DNA of 64,000 nt from Caprella mutica (lineage: Eukaryota; Arthropoda; Malacostraca; Amphipoda; Caprellidae): contig CANNZV010003181.1 in the NCBI GenBank assembly GCA_947561585.1, forward strand, positions 1 to 64,000, in the 5' to 3' direction. Of this stretch, positions 22,206 through 32,720 are shown piece by piece; the first letter of the stretch is position 1; each line of letters opens with the position of its first letter. A model generated the notes under the pieces. That model was not told the DNA's origin. It made no database searches and saw nothing but the letters and a program-made list of their open reading frames with translations. Made by a program: the position numbers and the translations under genes.

Positions 22206-22912
22206 AATATTTGGATCTTTCCTATTTGATGACCTCCACCAAATTTAATTTAAATTAATTTTTTCTTAATATGTACTTTTGTCTATAGAACCCGAAAATC
22301 ATAAGGGTTTGGAGTTACTTATTTCCTATGTATTACTAAAGGATTGAGAACTTTAAAAAAACTAGTTTTAACGCTTTTTGGCCCATTTTGGACAAAGATA
22401 TCCGTAATGTAGTTTGTTGTATCCGCTAGTTTGTTGTACTGCACACTCCATGATTGATTAAAAACCTGGCTGGGGGGTATGGGGGGCGGCACGCCCCCCA
22501 TTATATATGTATCAGTATTGAAGTGAAGTAATAAATGGAAAATATCATGGGAACTGGAAATATTAGATATAGGTATTTAGGGGGGAATGCCACCCCAAAG
22601 CCCCCTGCCAGGTCATTGATCAATCATGAGGTGTGCAGTACAACCAACTAGCGGATAAAACAAACTACATTACCGTTTCTTGTTAAAATATCTAATCTTT
22701 AAATAATTTCAATGAAAACACGAGTTTTTTTCAAAACTCTCAATCCTTAAGTAATACATAGGAAATAAATAACTTTAAACCCTCATATCTCAAAAAGTGT
22801 TAGTTTTTACAAAATACGGTTATGATTTTCGGATTTTATGGACAAAATGCATATAAAAATTAATTTTAAATAAATTTGGTGGGGGTCGTTAAATGGGAAA
22901 TATCCAATAGTT
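22206..22912. mobile_element. Foldback element, about 700 bp with long inverted arms
   Basis: Arms of about 290 bp on each side pair imperfectly: the outer arm TTTGATGACCTCCACCAAATTT matches AAATTTGGTGGGGGTCGTTAAA (both abbreviated matches at the ends), then ...ACCCGAAAATCAT and ATGATTTTCGGATTTT, then TTCCTATGTATTACT and AGTAATACATAGGAA, then TTGTTGTACTGCACAC and GTGTGCAGTACAACCAA. The centre holds GC-rich runs (GGGGGGCGGCACGCCCCCC near 22480). No coding sequence. A related core piece occurs near 41530-41620. Confidence 0.85.
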
Positions 22913-23840
22913 TCTTCCTACCGTCTTTATGATGATAATAATACGACACTAATTATTGTCTATTGTAAGGTCTATACTAACCCAGAATTCATTATATAGA
23001 ATAGTAATTTTATATATCAAACAAAAGGACATATCGTAGACGTAAAATGTAATTCAATAACAAGGAGCTGAAATAAGCAGTGCATAAGAAAATTGGCTCC
23101 ATGAACAAAGTCTTCTAACAATGCTTATGAATGCAAAAAAGGTAATTTATTATTATTAATGCAATCATATAAATCACATAATTTAGGAATGAGAAAAAAA
23201 GCACACAAGCACCGGTGACTGCACTCATAGATGGAAAAGAAAAATGAAGGCTTATTTTTTATGTTCAATAAGAAGATAAATTATAAATATATTAAAAATA
23301 AGATAGTAGAGGGGTTTAAAGTCTGCTGTGGAATCAAAGGCCATATCGCTGACGCTGAAATTAAGTACAAGATACCTCAAGAAGCAGTCAAAAAGGAAAG
23401 TGACTCCATAAACCAAGTCGATGACCATTAGTCAGTAGTGACAATGCTCATGGATGCAGAAAAGCTACTCTGTGAATGCAGTCACTTACCAAGGAATGTG
23501 ACAAAACGGGACACAAGCAACGGTGGCTGCACTAACGGATGGAAGAGGAAAATGAAGAGGTGATAGTAAATGAAGCCTACGAGCCTACCTAACACATAAA
23601 TCTAAGACCTCGTAGTTGAAGAACATAATCCTAGCGCTACCCTAGCGTAAATATGAAAAAAGACAATCCATAATCCAAATTAAAATAGTTCGGGGCTTAA
23701 AAGAACGCTAGGTTAGTCATATGATCGAATATAAATTTGCAAAACATTTATTACTCTTAAGAAGCAAGGTTCAACAAAAACAGTTGAATAGGATTGGGAA
23801 TCTAATACCTATATAAATTGAACAACTACTTGCACCCTCT
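22913..23840. other. Intergenic DNA with an imperfect 315-bp direct duplication
   Basis: A block around 23197-23250 (CACAAGCACCGGTGACTGCA) recurs diverged at 23512-23565 (CACAAGCAACGGTGGCTGCA), and preceding sequence is also loosely related. A 66-codon frame at 23231-23431 spans part of one copy; I see no recognisable protein motif and do not call it a gene. Confidence 0.5.
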
Positions 23841-23843
23841 CTA

Positions 23844-24072
23844 GGGTCACGCAGGTAAATTGCGGCCCTTCAATTTTTAATTGCGGCCCTCTATGAGAGT
23901 CTCTAAAATATTCTGAATCGAAATTACATTTAAATCTTGCAAAACTATCAAAAGAAGCTCGGTGCATTCTATAACTCATTAATTTAAGTTTTGACGTGTG
24001 TTTTGAAGATATGATATTTCAGTTGTTAGAGGCCACAGTTAGTGAGTGGGCCGTAATTTACCTGCGTGACCC
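23844..24072. mobile_element. TIR MITE, 229 bp, TA target duplication
   Basis: Terminal inverted repeats GGGTCACGCAGGTAAATTGC and its near-perfect complement (TTTACCTGCGTGACCC) are flanked by TA on both sides (23842-23843 and 24073-24074), fitting a Tc1/mariner-like non-autonomous element. The copy at 8308-8705 is the same family. Confidence 0.88.
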
Positions 24073-24074
24073 TA

Positions 24075-25400
24075 TATACCTTGGTCTTCATACATTATGT
24101 ATAACAATGTATGAATAACTAATAACAGACTAAAAATAATCACCACAAATAACTAATGTCTACTACATTTTAAATTATACATATACTTGTAAGGTACTCG
24201 CATACGATAGAAGATGCACGATGAAGCACCTTAACTACAAGACAATCTTTTGTTCACTGCATAGCTTTATTGTACGAATTTACTTCATAATGAAATATAG
24301 TGGTTATTGGCAACTCAGCCAGCCACACTCTTTAGCCATTGAAATTACTGAAAGTAAAACGGCCAATTTGTGAATATCTCATTTTCTTTTTATGGAGACA
24401 TTTATATGAAGATCTGTCTGGATCAAACGATTTGTTATTAAAAATGCTACAGAGTTGTGCCCCTTAGAGCGACAAATAAAAAACATCAAAAAAGATATAG
24501 AAGGTTTTCGTTTTTCCGGCTATATTAGTATTACAGCGAACCCAACCCCAAGCCCAGCCACACTTTAGCCTGAAAAAGGTGTTATTTTGGGCATTAGTGT
24601 TGCCATCGTAATTGACATGGTGTTGCCACTTATATTTTGTTTATACTTTCCCTATGAACCATACAATATACTTTATATTATTAGATAACTTAGATTATGA
24701 AATTAGTGTATATATCATATTTCCAAATACTCAGTTTGATCGATTTAAGTAGCTCTTGAGTGTATTATAGTTGATCCATTTATAATAGTTTAAATAAATG
24801 GAATTCTTGGAAGCGATTAGCATTGCAAGTATTTAAATTAATGAATCCTTATTGAATAGCTAAATACAATCAGAATTATGATAATTAAATATTATTTTTG
24901 TATTCATAAATTTGACCATTTAAATTGTAATAGTGAGTTTTTCTGTTAGAACTGTTTTCTGTGCCGTTTCTTGAATTTCCTAAAGTAATAAGCATTTCAT
25001 CATTCGAAAATAGTATATCATTAATATGCAAATATATTTTCCAGTTGCGAAGAAGAAAAGTAGTATTTGTGGCAATGGAATAATGATAATAGCTCTCGAG
25101 TGATTAAGAAATTGTTCAAATTAGAATAATAATTGATATAGGAATTAGATATGAAATAATTTACAATTCTATGATTTGTATACTTAATGACTAGTTATCT
25201 GAATAATACCTTTTTCGAAAAAGTAATTTTAAAACCATATTTTGTTACTTGGGAATTAACTACAACTAATCATTCAGCATTCATTAAAAAATATTTCTCA
25301 TTATTGAATTCTGGTGTATTTGCAAATCTGCCTTCACTTGTTTAAAAAACTGACGAGAATATTTCGAATTAGTGAATTGTCAGTGTATGAACCATAAATA
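24075..25400. other. Region upstream of the Rep gene; candidate origin motif, no gene
   Basis: AT-rich and non-coding. It holds a TAGTATTAC nonamer (24526-24534) and two copies of CAGCCACACT(CT)TTAGCC at 24320-24337 and 24555-24570 on either side of it. No convincing TATA box was identified close to 25401. Confidence 0.5.
24526..24534 (+). other. TAGTATTAC nonamer resembling a CRESS replication-origin motif
   Basis: TAGTATTAC is identical to nonanucleotides at which some circular Rep-encoding ssDNA virus Reps nick. It lies 867 bp upstream of the Rep start. The possible stem around it is very short (GCT/AGC), so this could be chance: one such 9-mer is not surprising in 64 kb. Confidence 0.3.
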
Positions 25401-28058
25401 ATGGCAACAACATCAGTAGTGCAGCGCTCAAGATGGGTGCTCACCCTTCATAATTACGATGTGACTACCGATTATAAGCAATATCTCATGAATCCTATAT
25501 TTAAAATTCGTAGAGCTGTAATCGGAAAGGAGGTCAGTGAGAATAATGTTCATCACATTCAAGGGTATATCGAGTATGAAAGAAGTTATCGTCTTAGTCA
25601 TTGTAGAAAAGTGCTTTGTGCAGCTCACTGGGAAGCTGCTTCAGGTTCATCTTTGGTCAATTATAGATATTGTACTAAGGGTGGAACTTTTTTCACGATT
25701 GGAGACTTCGCAAAAGAAGAAGCTGGAAGCTGTTCTGGTAAGTTACGGTTTTATTAATAATATTTCTTGTATAATTTTCCTTCGCTTAATTTGGTTATTT
25801 ATTCAATTTAGTTTACTCTTTCCTCATCACTTTAGCTTAGTCATTTATCTGATTTAGTCTACTCTTTCCTCATCACTTTAGCTTCGTCATTTATCTGATT
25901 TAGTCTACTCTTTCCTCATCACTTTAGCTTCGTCATTTATCTGATTTAGTCTACTCTTTCCTCATCACTTTAGCTTCGTCATTTATCTGATTTAGTCTAC
26001 TCTTTCCTCATCACTTTAGCTTCGTCATTTATTCGATTTAGTCTACTCTTTCCTCATCACTTTAGCTTCGTCATTTATTCGATTTAGTCTACTCTTTCCT
26101 CATCACTTTAGCTTTGTCATTTATTTGATTTAGTCTACTCTTTCCTCATCACTTTAGCTTTATTAATTATTTAGTGAATCTTTTGCGACTGTCATTCTAA
26201 GTCAGATTTGTTTCATTGTCTATAAGATTCCGTACATTCTTTTGTTGGACAATGAGTAATGTGTAATTTTTCCCTATAACAATAATTCACTTTAAAAATG
26301 TTTGCAGATGGAATACGAAACATGACAGTTCCGTTGCTGCTTCGGGGACTCTTGCATCCAAAAACTGCTGCGCAAGTCAAAGTAAGCAAAGATTACTTTG
26401 AGCGCCACAGTTGTTTTGACAAAGTGACTGTCATGATTAAGAATATGGAGAAAAATAGTTCTCTTTTTGAGAATTGGAAGGGGAAAAAACTGTACCTATG
26501 GCAATATCAGTGTTTGACAATGATAATGAAGCAATCTGATAGGAAGATCATGTGGGTCACTGATTTGGAAGGTAACAAGGGCAAAAGCTATCTTGCCCAA
26601 TATTTGTCAACTCTCTACGGCTTCACCATAATCGAAGGTTCAATGTCTAGTCGTGATGCTGCATTCTTTGTAGGAGATGAATCTCGTGGATTTTGTATAG
26701 ATGTATCGCGCTCTTCGATCAGTAATTTTGATTATTCTACTCTGGAGAGCTTGAAGAATGGTAAGTGTATTTTGAGGTAGTTAATTTTAAATAATTAAAA
26801 TTACTTTTCCTCTTTCATTCATGAAATGGTACTTTTCTCTCTTAGGATTTTTGATGTCAGGAAAGTATGCTGGCAGAGTGAAGAGATTTCCCATCATGCC
26901 TGTCATAGTTTTCTCCAATGCTTATCCTAATTATGCAGCGCTCTCGTCGGACAGGTGGGATGTATACCTACTGGGATCTAGTCCTTTTCTTGACTTGTCT
27001 AAAGATGCTATCATCAGTCCGAGAGAAAAGTTCCCATTTATTGAACCCTGCAGACCACCTGATTTGTCCGAAGACTTTGATTTGCGCGAGTTTCTTGAGA
27101 TAAATCTGCCTAATTTAATGAATCCTGCAACTCATTCAACTGGTAAGTTTGAATATTCCGAAGACATCATATATTTTAATTATTATTTACTATGGTTTAT
27201 TTTATTTGTATTTAAAATCTTTATAGGTTCGATTCCAGTCATTCCAGTTGGTGAAGCAGGACCAAGCACCACCACTGACCATAATCATGGCAATCAAAAT
27301 ACTATGGAACGAGTGGCTATTGACGAGACTTTACCATCGCAATCTATCGAAGTTATGACAGAACCGATTCCAGTGCACCACAAGAAACCAGTCGATTGTC
27401 CACACAAAGACATTGGTAATATTTAATATTCATTTGAGATATATATTATTAAATTTAAATTATTAAACCCATTACTCTTATTTTTATTACTAAATTATTT
27501 ATTTTTACAGAAATTACTTCAAAAGGTTGCAATTGTGTAAGAAAGCGATCCAGTTACACCAGTGTGGAGAATGATTTGATTCCAGAAGACGACAGCAGAG
27601 TTCGAATGCTCCTTGCAAGAATAACAGATGAAGAGGTACAGGAACCCGTTTCACCTGTGCAAAATGATGAGCAACAAGAATCTTCTGAACTAATGATTGA
27701 AAATCTTGATTCAGAAAATTCATCTATGGAAATCCTAAGGTCTCCAATACATATGGCAAGAGACTTTCTTTCACCTATTCCTGTGATCAAATCCCCTTCT
27801 CACAGCTATATCTCACAGCCTACAGCCAATGATAATAATGATTCATCTGTGACCATTGAAGAGGTCGTTGATAGTGATTCAGACTGGGAAACCATCCCTA
27901 AAAATCTTCCAAAATGCATCAAGAACACAAGGGGCCAAAAGAAAAAGAGATCTTCGAAGAAGTTCTCCTTCAGTGACAGCCCCACCGATATACCCTCACA
28001 GAGCAGAATAGTATTTGATGGTGATGGGCAAATGTCGTGCAAAAAACTAAAGAAATGA
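25401..28058 (+). CDS. rep: CRESS-type Rep protein (HUH endonuclease plus SF3 helicase), five exons
   Basis: Exons 25401-25737, 26308-26760, 26846-27142, 27227-27415 and 27511-28058 give about 607 codons with no stop; all four introns are phase 1 with GT..AG borders. Exon 1 holds the rolling-circle endonuclease: motif I WVLTLHNY (residues 12-19), motif II HHIQGY (51-56) with the H-x-Q metal site, and motif III YCTKGG with the nucleophilic Tyr90 and Lys93. Exon 2 has Walker A (GNKGKS) and Walker B (FCIDVSRS); exon 3 has sensor motif C (PVIVFSN) and LSSDRW near the arginine finger. These are the standard domains of Reps from circular ssDNA viruses, about 300 aa; here an extra acidic, Ser-rich tail of roughly 270 aa, ending in basic CKKLKK, is added by the later exons. 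Multiple introns argue for long residence in a nuclear genome. The start is the first ATG before motif I. Confidence 0.9.
25738..26307 (+). other. Rep intron 1, containing a tandem array
   Basis: Donor CTG|GTAAGT and acceptor TTTGCAG border a 570-bp intron, far longer than the other three (83-95 bp). Most of its length is the 46-bp tandem array at 25842-26162. Confidence 0.8.
25842..26165. repeat. 46-bp tandem array in Rep intron 1
   Basis: About seven units of CTTCGTCATTTATCTGATTT plus AGTCTACTCTTTCCTCATCACTTTAG (46 bp in total), nearly identical to each other. The unit shares its core with the array at 28372-28985 downstream of the gene. Confidence 0.93.
27066..27412 (+). repeat. 347-bp perfect inverted repeat, right copy
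   Basis: Covers the end of Rep exon 3, intron 3 and nearly all of exon 4, and is the exact reverse complement of 21409-21755. The last shared base lies three bases before the exon 4 donor. Confidence 0.92.
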
Positions 28059-28371
28059 GATGATAAATTTAGATGGTGAAGTTAATCAAATTTGTTCAAA
28101 TTGATGTTATTCAATTTTTGAAATAAAAAAAATGCTATTGTTAAGTTTACCTAGAAATCACCGGAATTGATAGCTGAACTGATAAATTCAGTTGAATTTT
28201 CCTACAGCTTTGTTTCTTTAATAACTATTACTTTACTCAATATTACAAGTTTTCAAATTATGTATAGCTGTTTATCTTCCCTTTCTTTTATATTATAAAA
28301 ATGAAACATTTGACTGAAGAAAAAATCGTAATTTTTAGTTTTATTCTAGCTGCTCATTAGACTTTGACTTA
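28059..28371. other. Rep 3' flank
   Basis: AT-rich, with an AATAAA at about 28121-28126 that could end the Rep transcript. No gene recognised. Confidence 0.5.
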
Positions 28372-28985
28372 AATTTATTCGATTTAATCTACTCCTTCCT
28401 CATCACTTTAATTTCATAATTTATTAGATTTAGTTTACATATTTCCTCATCACTTTAGTTTCATAATTTATTAGATTTAGTTTACATATTTCCTCATCAC
28501 TTTAGTTTTGTAATTTATTAGATTTAGTTTACTTATTTGCTCATCACTTTAGTTTCATAATTTATTAGATTTAGTTTACTTATTTCCTCATCACTTTAGT
28601 TTCATAATTTATTAGATTTAGTTTACTTATTTGCTCATCACTTTAGTTTCATAATTTATTAGATTTAGTTTACTTATTTCCTCATCACTTTAGTTTCGTA
28701 ATTTATTAGATTTAGTTTACTTATTTCCTCATCACTTTAGTTTCGTAATTTATTAGATTTAGTTTACTTATTTCCTCATCACTTTAGTTTCGTAATTTAT
28801 TAGATTTAGTTTACTTATTTCCTCATCACTTTAGTTTCGTAATTTATTAGATTTAGTTTACTTATTTCCTCATCACTTTAGTTTCGTAATTTATTAGATT
28901 TAGTTTACTTATTTCCTCATCACTTTAGTTTCGTAATTTATTAGATTTAGTTTACTTATTTCCTCATCACTTTAGTTTCGTCATT
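28372..28985. repeat. 47-bp tandem array downstream of Rep
   Basis: About 13 units of TTTCGTAATTTATTAGATTT plus AGTTTACTTATTTCCTCATCACTTTAG (47 bp). The shared TTTCCTCATCACTTTAG core shows common origin with the array in Rep intron 1; the first unit (ATTCGATTTAATCTACTCCTTCC) is intermediate between the two types. Confidence 0.93.
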
Positions 28986-29667
28986 CATTGGATTCAAATC
29001 ATTTAATTAAAAAAATAATAGAAATGTACACAAATAATTAATTTCAATGATTTTAGCCACATGAATTCTAATTCGAAACAATCAAACTATAGATGCAACA
29101 CCTGTGAAAATTCAGAACCTGACCACACCGAACCAATTATTGGAAGTTATAGGGGTAACTTACAGAGGGATGATGGGAACTCTTTCACGGGCTGACAGGC
29201 ACACACATATGGGGAAGCTAAGTCAAAACTGTAGCTGCGACTAGCAGCTAATATGAGGGCAGGAAAAGTCTGTCTTCTGTCCGCATATATTTGGTTAGTT
29301 TTCTGGAAAAGATTCCAGTATAAAAATTCTAATCCATAAAATGTTATAAAAAAGGTTACCTAGATTAAAACTTTATTATTAAAACAATTTCTAAAACTTA
29401 TAAAGGAATTAAAACAGGAACATGGCTGAACCAACTTACGACTATAATTTGTCCTTGGAACAGGCGTGTGCCGGCAGCGCAGTATGAAAGAGAACTAAAA
29501 ATCTAAAATTGATATCCGAACACGACTTTTAAAAACGAGTGTTTCGTGAATGCAAAATAAAATTAACTTACGCAGCACAAATTACTACTGCATAATAAAA
29601 AGTCTGTCCTTCTATTTCAAGAAGAGAAATGTAACAAATCAGGCCGTGTATATTAAGTAAGCCATGA
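28986..29667. other. Intergenic DNA, no gene recognised
   Basis: No open frame with motifs. I see nothing that supports a feature. Confidence 0.4.
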
Positions 29668-30070
29668 TTTACCACATTACAACCACATGTCAATTACCAT
29701 ATAATAAAGAAATGTTAACCATGTGTAATTTACCCCATCACAACCACATGTCAATTACCATTTCAATAACAGATGTTATGGATATAATGAGGTAAATTGC
29801 ATATGGTTAACATCTGTTATTGAAATAGTAATTGACATGTGGTTGTAATGTGGTATATTACACATGGACATGGTTAACATCTGTTATTGAAATAGTAATT
29901 TACATGTGGTTGTAATGTGGTAAATTATACATTTTTAACATCTGATATAGAAATGACAATTGACATGTGGTTGTAATGTAGTAAATTACACATGGTTAAC
30001 ATCTGTTATTGAAATAGTAATTAACCTGTAGTTCTAATGTGGTAAATTACTTATTGTTAACTTCTGTTAC
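29668..30070. repeat. About 60-bp repeat units, inverted then direct
   Basis: Units carry ACATGGTTAACATCTGTTAT and AATTGACATGTGGTTGTAATGTGGTAAATT (given as motifs). They are in reverse orientation to about 29775 and forward after 29790. The same units occur at 32100-32310 and 52030-52160, always next to the Penelope-like reverse transcriptase or its tail. Confidence 0.85.
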
Positions 30071-30593
30071 TTTAGAACTCTAATCAAAGTTATATGAAAG
30101 AGAACGTCGATCAATCTATCTATTATATGATTACAGTAGAACTCTTCGTTAGTGAACTCCTGTATAGTGAACCATCCTGTTTAGTAGAACCCTGGTTAAC
30201 AAACTAATTTTTATAGTGAACATATTTAGTTTAGTTTGCCACAAATTTCCTTGAGTTTTCTATGAATATCTGTAAATTAGTTGTATTTCATGAAAGTTCT
30301 TCCAGTCCAAATTTTCTTTAATGAAGTCATGTATAGTGATCAGTTCTGATATTTAGAGTTCTGAGAAATTAAATTCTCAGAATAAAGAATATATTTGAAA
30401 AAGAAAGAAAATATTTTATGTAGTTTGCCATGATAATGCTAGTTTACTATACAACTCTTAATATATTCTCTACACTCTACAGTGAAGTAAATCATCTAAA
30501 GTTAATTTAAATTTATTAATAATAACTTTGAAAAGCACGCGAGTTATCATATTGGATAAAGATCATTCCAATCCTTCTTCTACCATGTCCAGG

Positions 30594-30672
30594 ATGGCTC
30601 AGTGGATATGTCGCAGACTCTACACAACAGCAAACTACAGGTCGCCAGTTCGCCTCCCGTGAATCACCACTT
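30594..30672 (+). other. tRNA-like stretch in the Penelope-like tail
   Basis: GATGGCTCAGTGGATATG resembles an internal promoter A box, and CAGTTCGCCTCCC, 45 bp on, a weak B box. The other copy at 53273-53345 has a better B box (AGTTCGATTCC). I cannot fold a full cloverleaf; a tRNA-derived SINE head captured in the element is possible. Confidence 0.4.
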
Positions 30673-30809
30673 CATTTCTTTCCCCATGTCTTCCCATTTA
30701 ATTTGTGTATCACTTTATGTAATATTAAACTAAAAAATATACAGCCAAAATACATATACTGTAAAGTAAGAAATGGCAATAAAATTAGCATGATCTTTTT
30801 GATTTCTTG

Positions 30810-31685
30810 ACATGGTACTGATATGTGTTAAATATGGTACTGATGTGTGTTACATATGGTACTGATATGTGTTACATATGGTACTGATATGTGTTACACA
30901 TGGTACTGATGTGAGTCACACATGGTACTGATGTGTGTTACATATGGTACTGATGTGTGTTACATATGGTATTGATATGTATTATATATGGTAATGATGT
31001 GTGTTACATATGGTACTGATATGTGTTACACATGGTACTTATATGTGTTACACATGGTACTGATATGTGGTACACATGGTACTGCTATGTGTTACACATG
31101 GTACTGCTATGTGTTACACATGGTACTGATATGTGGTACACATGGTACTGCTATGTGTTACACATGGTACTGCTATGTGTTACACATGGTACTGATATGT
31201 GTTACACATGGTACTGATATATGGTACACATGGTACTGATATGTGGTACACATGGTACTGCTATGTGTTACACATGGTACTGATATGTGGTATACATGGT
31301 ACTGATATGTGGTATACATGGTACTGATGTGTGTTACACATGGTACTAATACGTGTTACACATGGTACTGCTACGTGTTAAACATGGTACTTATATGTGT
31401 TACACATGGTACTGATATGTGGTACACATGGTACTGCTACGTGTTGCACATGGTTCTTATATGTGTTACACATGGTACTGATATGTGGTATACATGGTAC
31501 TGATATGTGGTACACATGGTACTGATATGTGTTACACATGGTACTGATATGCGTTACACGTGGTACTGATATGTGTTACACATGGTACTGATATGTGGTA
31601 CACATGGTACCGATATGTGGTACACATGGTACCGATATGTGGTACACATGGTACTGATATGTGGCACACATGGTACTGACATCTG
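30810..31685. repeat. 22-bp tandem array
   Basis: About 40 units of CATGGTACTGATATGTGTTA plus CA, with TGTGGTA and TGCTATG variants. Shadow frames on both strands encode YTWY-type repeats and are not genes. Confidence 0.95.
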
Positions 31686-32099
31686 GAGTTAGTTACATGG
31701 ATAACATGTGTATTCCATATGTTATACATGTGACAAAACCACATGTATAACATATCGTCCAAGGTTCCAAAAACTAAAACTCTACATTGTACACATGTGG
31801 TAATTGTTGCTGGTTTCAATATGGTTTACATGCGGCTTCATTACATGGTTGACATGTGTATTCCATATGTTATACATATGACAAAACCACATGTATAACA
31901 TATCGTCCAAGGTTCCAAAAACTCTACATTGTAACCACATTGTTATAATGTGGACTAACCACATGGTATACATGTGGAAATGTTTGCAGGGCCTTTACCT
32001 CCCTGCAAACATTTCCACATGGCAAACACATGGATGCCATGTGGTTGGATGGTTATAATATGCCAATACGTTTTTAAGATGTATCATCCACATTGAAAT

Positions 32100-32312
32100 A
32101 ACCTAAGCACTAAAATAACAGATGTTAACCATGTGTAATTTACCACATTGAATCCACATGTCAATTACCATTTCAATAACCGATGTTAACCATGTGTAAT
32201 ATACCACATTGAAACCACATGTCAATTACCATTTCAATAACCGATGTTAACCATGTGTAATATACCACATTGAAACCACATGTCAATTACCATTTCAATA
32301 ACAGATGAATTA
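32100..32312 (-). repeat. About 60-bp repeat units after the minus-strand Penelope-like frame
   Basis: Three or four units of the same family as 29668-30070, reversed, joined directly to the reverse-transcriptase frame at 32312. Confidence 0.85.
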
Positions 32313-32720
32313 ATTTCTTTTTTACATTTAATGCTTGAATCACCCAAATAAGGAAGGGATACGAAAATATCAAATTTAGGAACTGTTAATTTATGCTTAA
32401 GTGGAGTATGAATTGAATTTAAATATTTAGAGACAAATTTATCAGATAAGTATTGGGATAACGATTACCAGAGAAAAATTTACGCAAGTGTGATAGTTCG
32501 ACATCAAAATCTATATAATTCGAGAAAATCGCATACGCTCTATGAACAAGACAAGTAATTAAATTAACTTTACATAATGTCGGTATGAAAGAATCAAATC
32601 TTAACCCCAATCCCGTGAATGTCTTTTTACGATAAACTCTAGTAGAGAAACTATTATTATTACGACTAATGTCAACATCCAAAAAATTTAGTGAGTTGTT
32701 TTTGGATGTTGACACTAGTG
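32313..32720 (-). pseudogene. Penelope-like reverse transcriptase, C-terminal fragment
   Basis: The frame contains LNFLDVDISRNNNSFSTRVY, then LGLRFDSFIPTL, the post-catalytic part of a Penelope-type RT, closely matching 51637-51915. It continues through YLINLSLNI and a PKFDIFVSLPYLG-type linker to about 32312, where the 60-bp repeats begin. The catalytic core upstream of 32720 is missing. Confidence 0.85.

Larger units (their letters stand above)
29668..32720. mobile_element. Two Penelope-like element tails, tail to tail
   Basis: Bases from about 29790 to 31995 run in the same direction and order as the non-coding tail of the copy at 52030-54287 (60-bp repeats, a GTGAACC-rich block, a tRNA-like stretch, a 22-bp array, a GGAAATGTTTGCAGGG end). 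At about 32000 the terminal motif meets its own inverse (TGCAGGG...CCCTGCA), and a second, minus-strand copy follows with 60-bp repeats and the end of a reverse-transcriptase frame (32419-32715). At the left edge (29668-29775) the 60-bp repeats also appear inverted. Confidence 0.78.

Noticed and set aside
23231..23431. 66-codon ORF in the duplicated region at 23 kb
   Set aside because: No motif, and the frame is not kept in the second, diverged copy.
24526..24534. Definite ssDNA-virus replication origin
   Set aside because: Only the nonamer is convincing; the flanking stem is about three base pairs. It is listed as a weak candidate only.
25428..25628. Minus-strand frame opposite Rep exon 1
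   Set aside because: It is the antisense shadow of the Rep endonuclease domain.
30594..30672. Functional tRNA gene
   Set aside because: Internal promoter-like boxes are present but no full cloverleaf can be drawn, and both copies travel inside Penelope-like tails.
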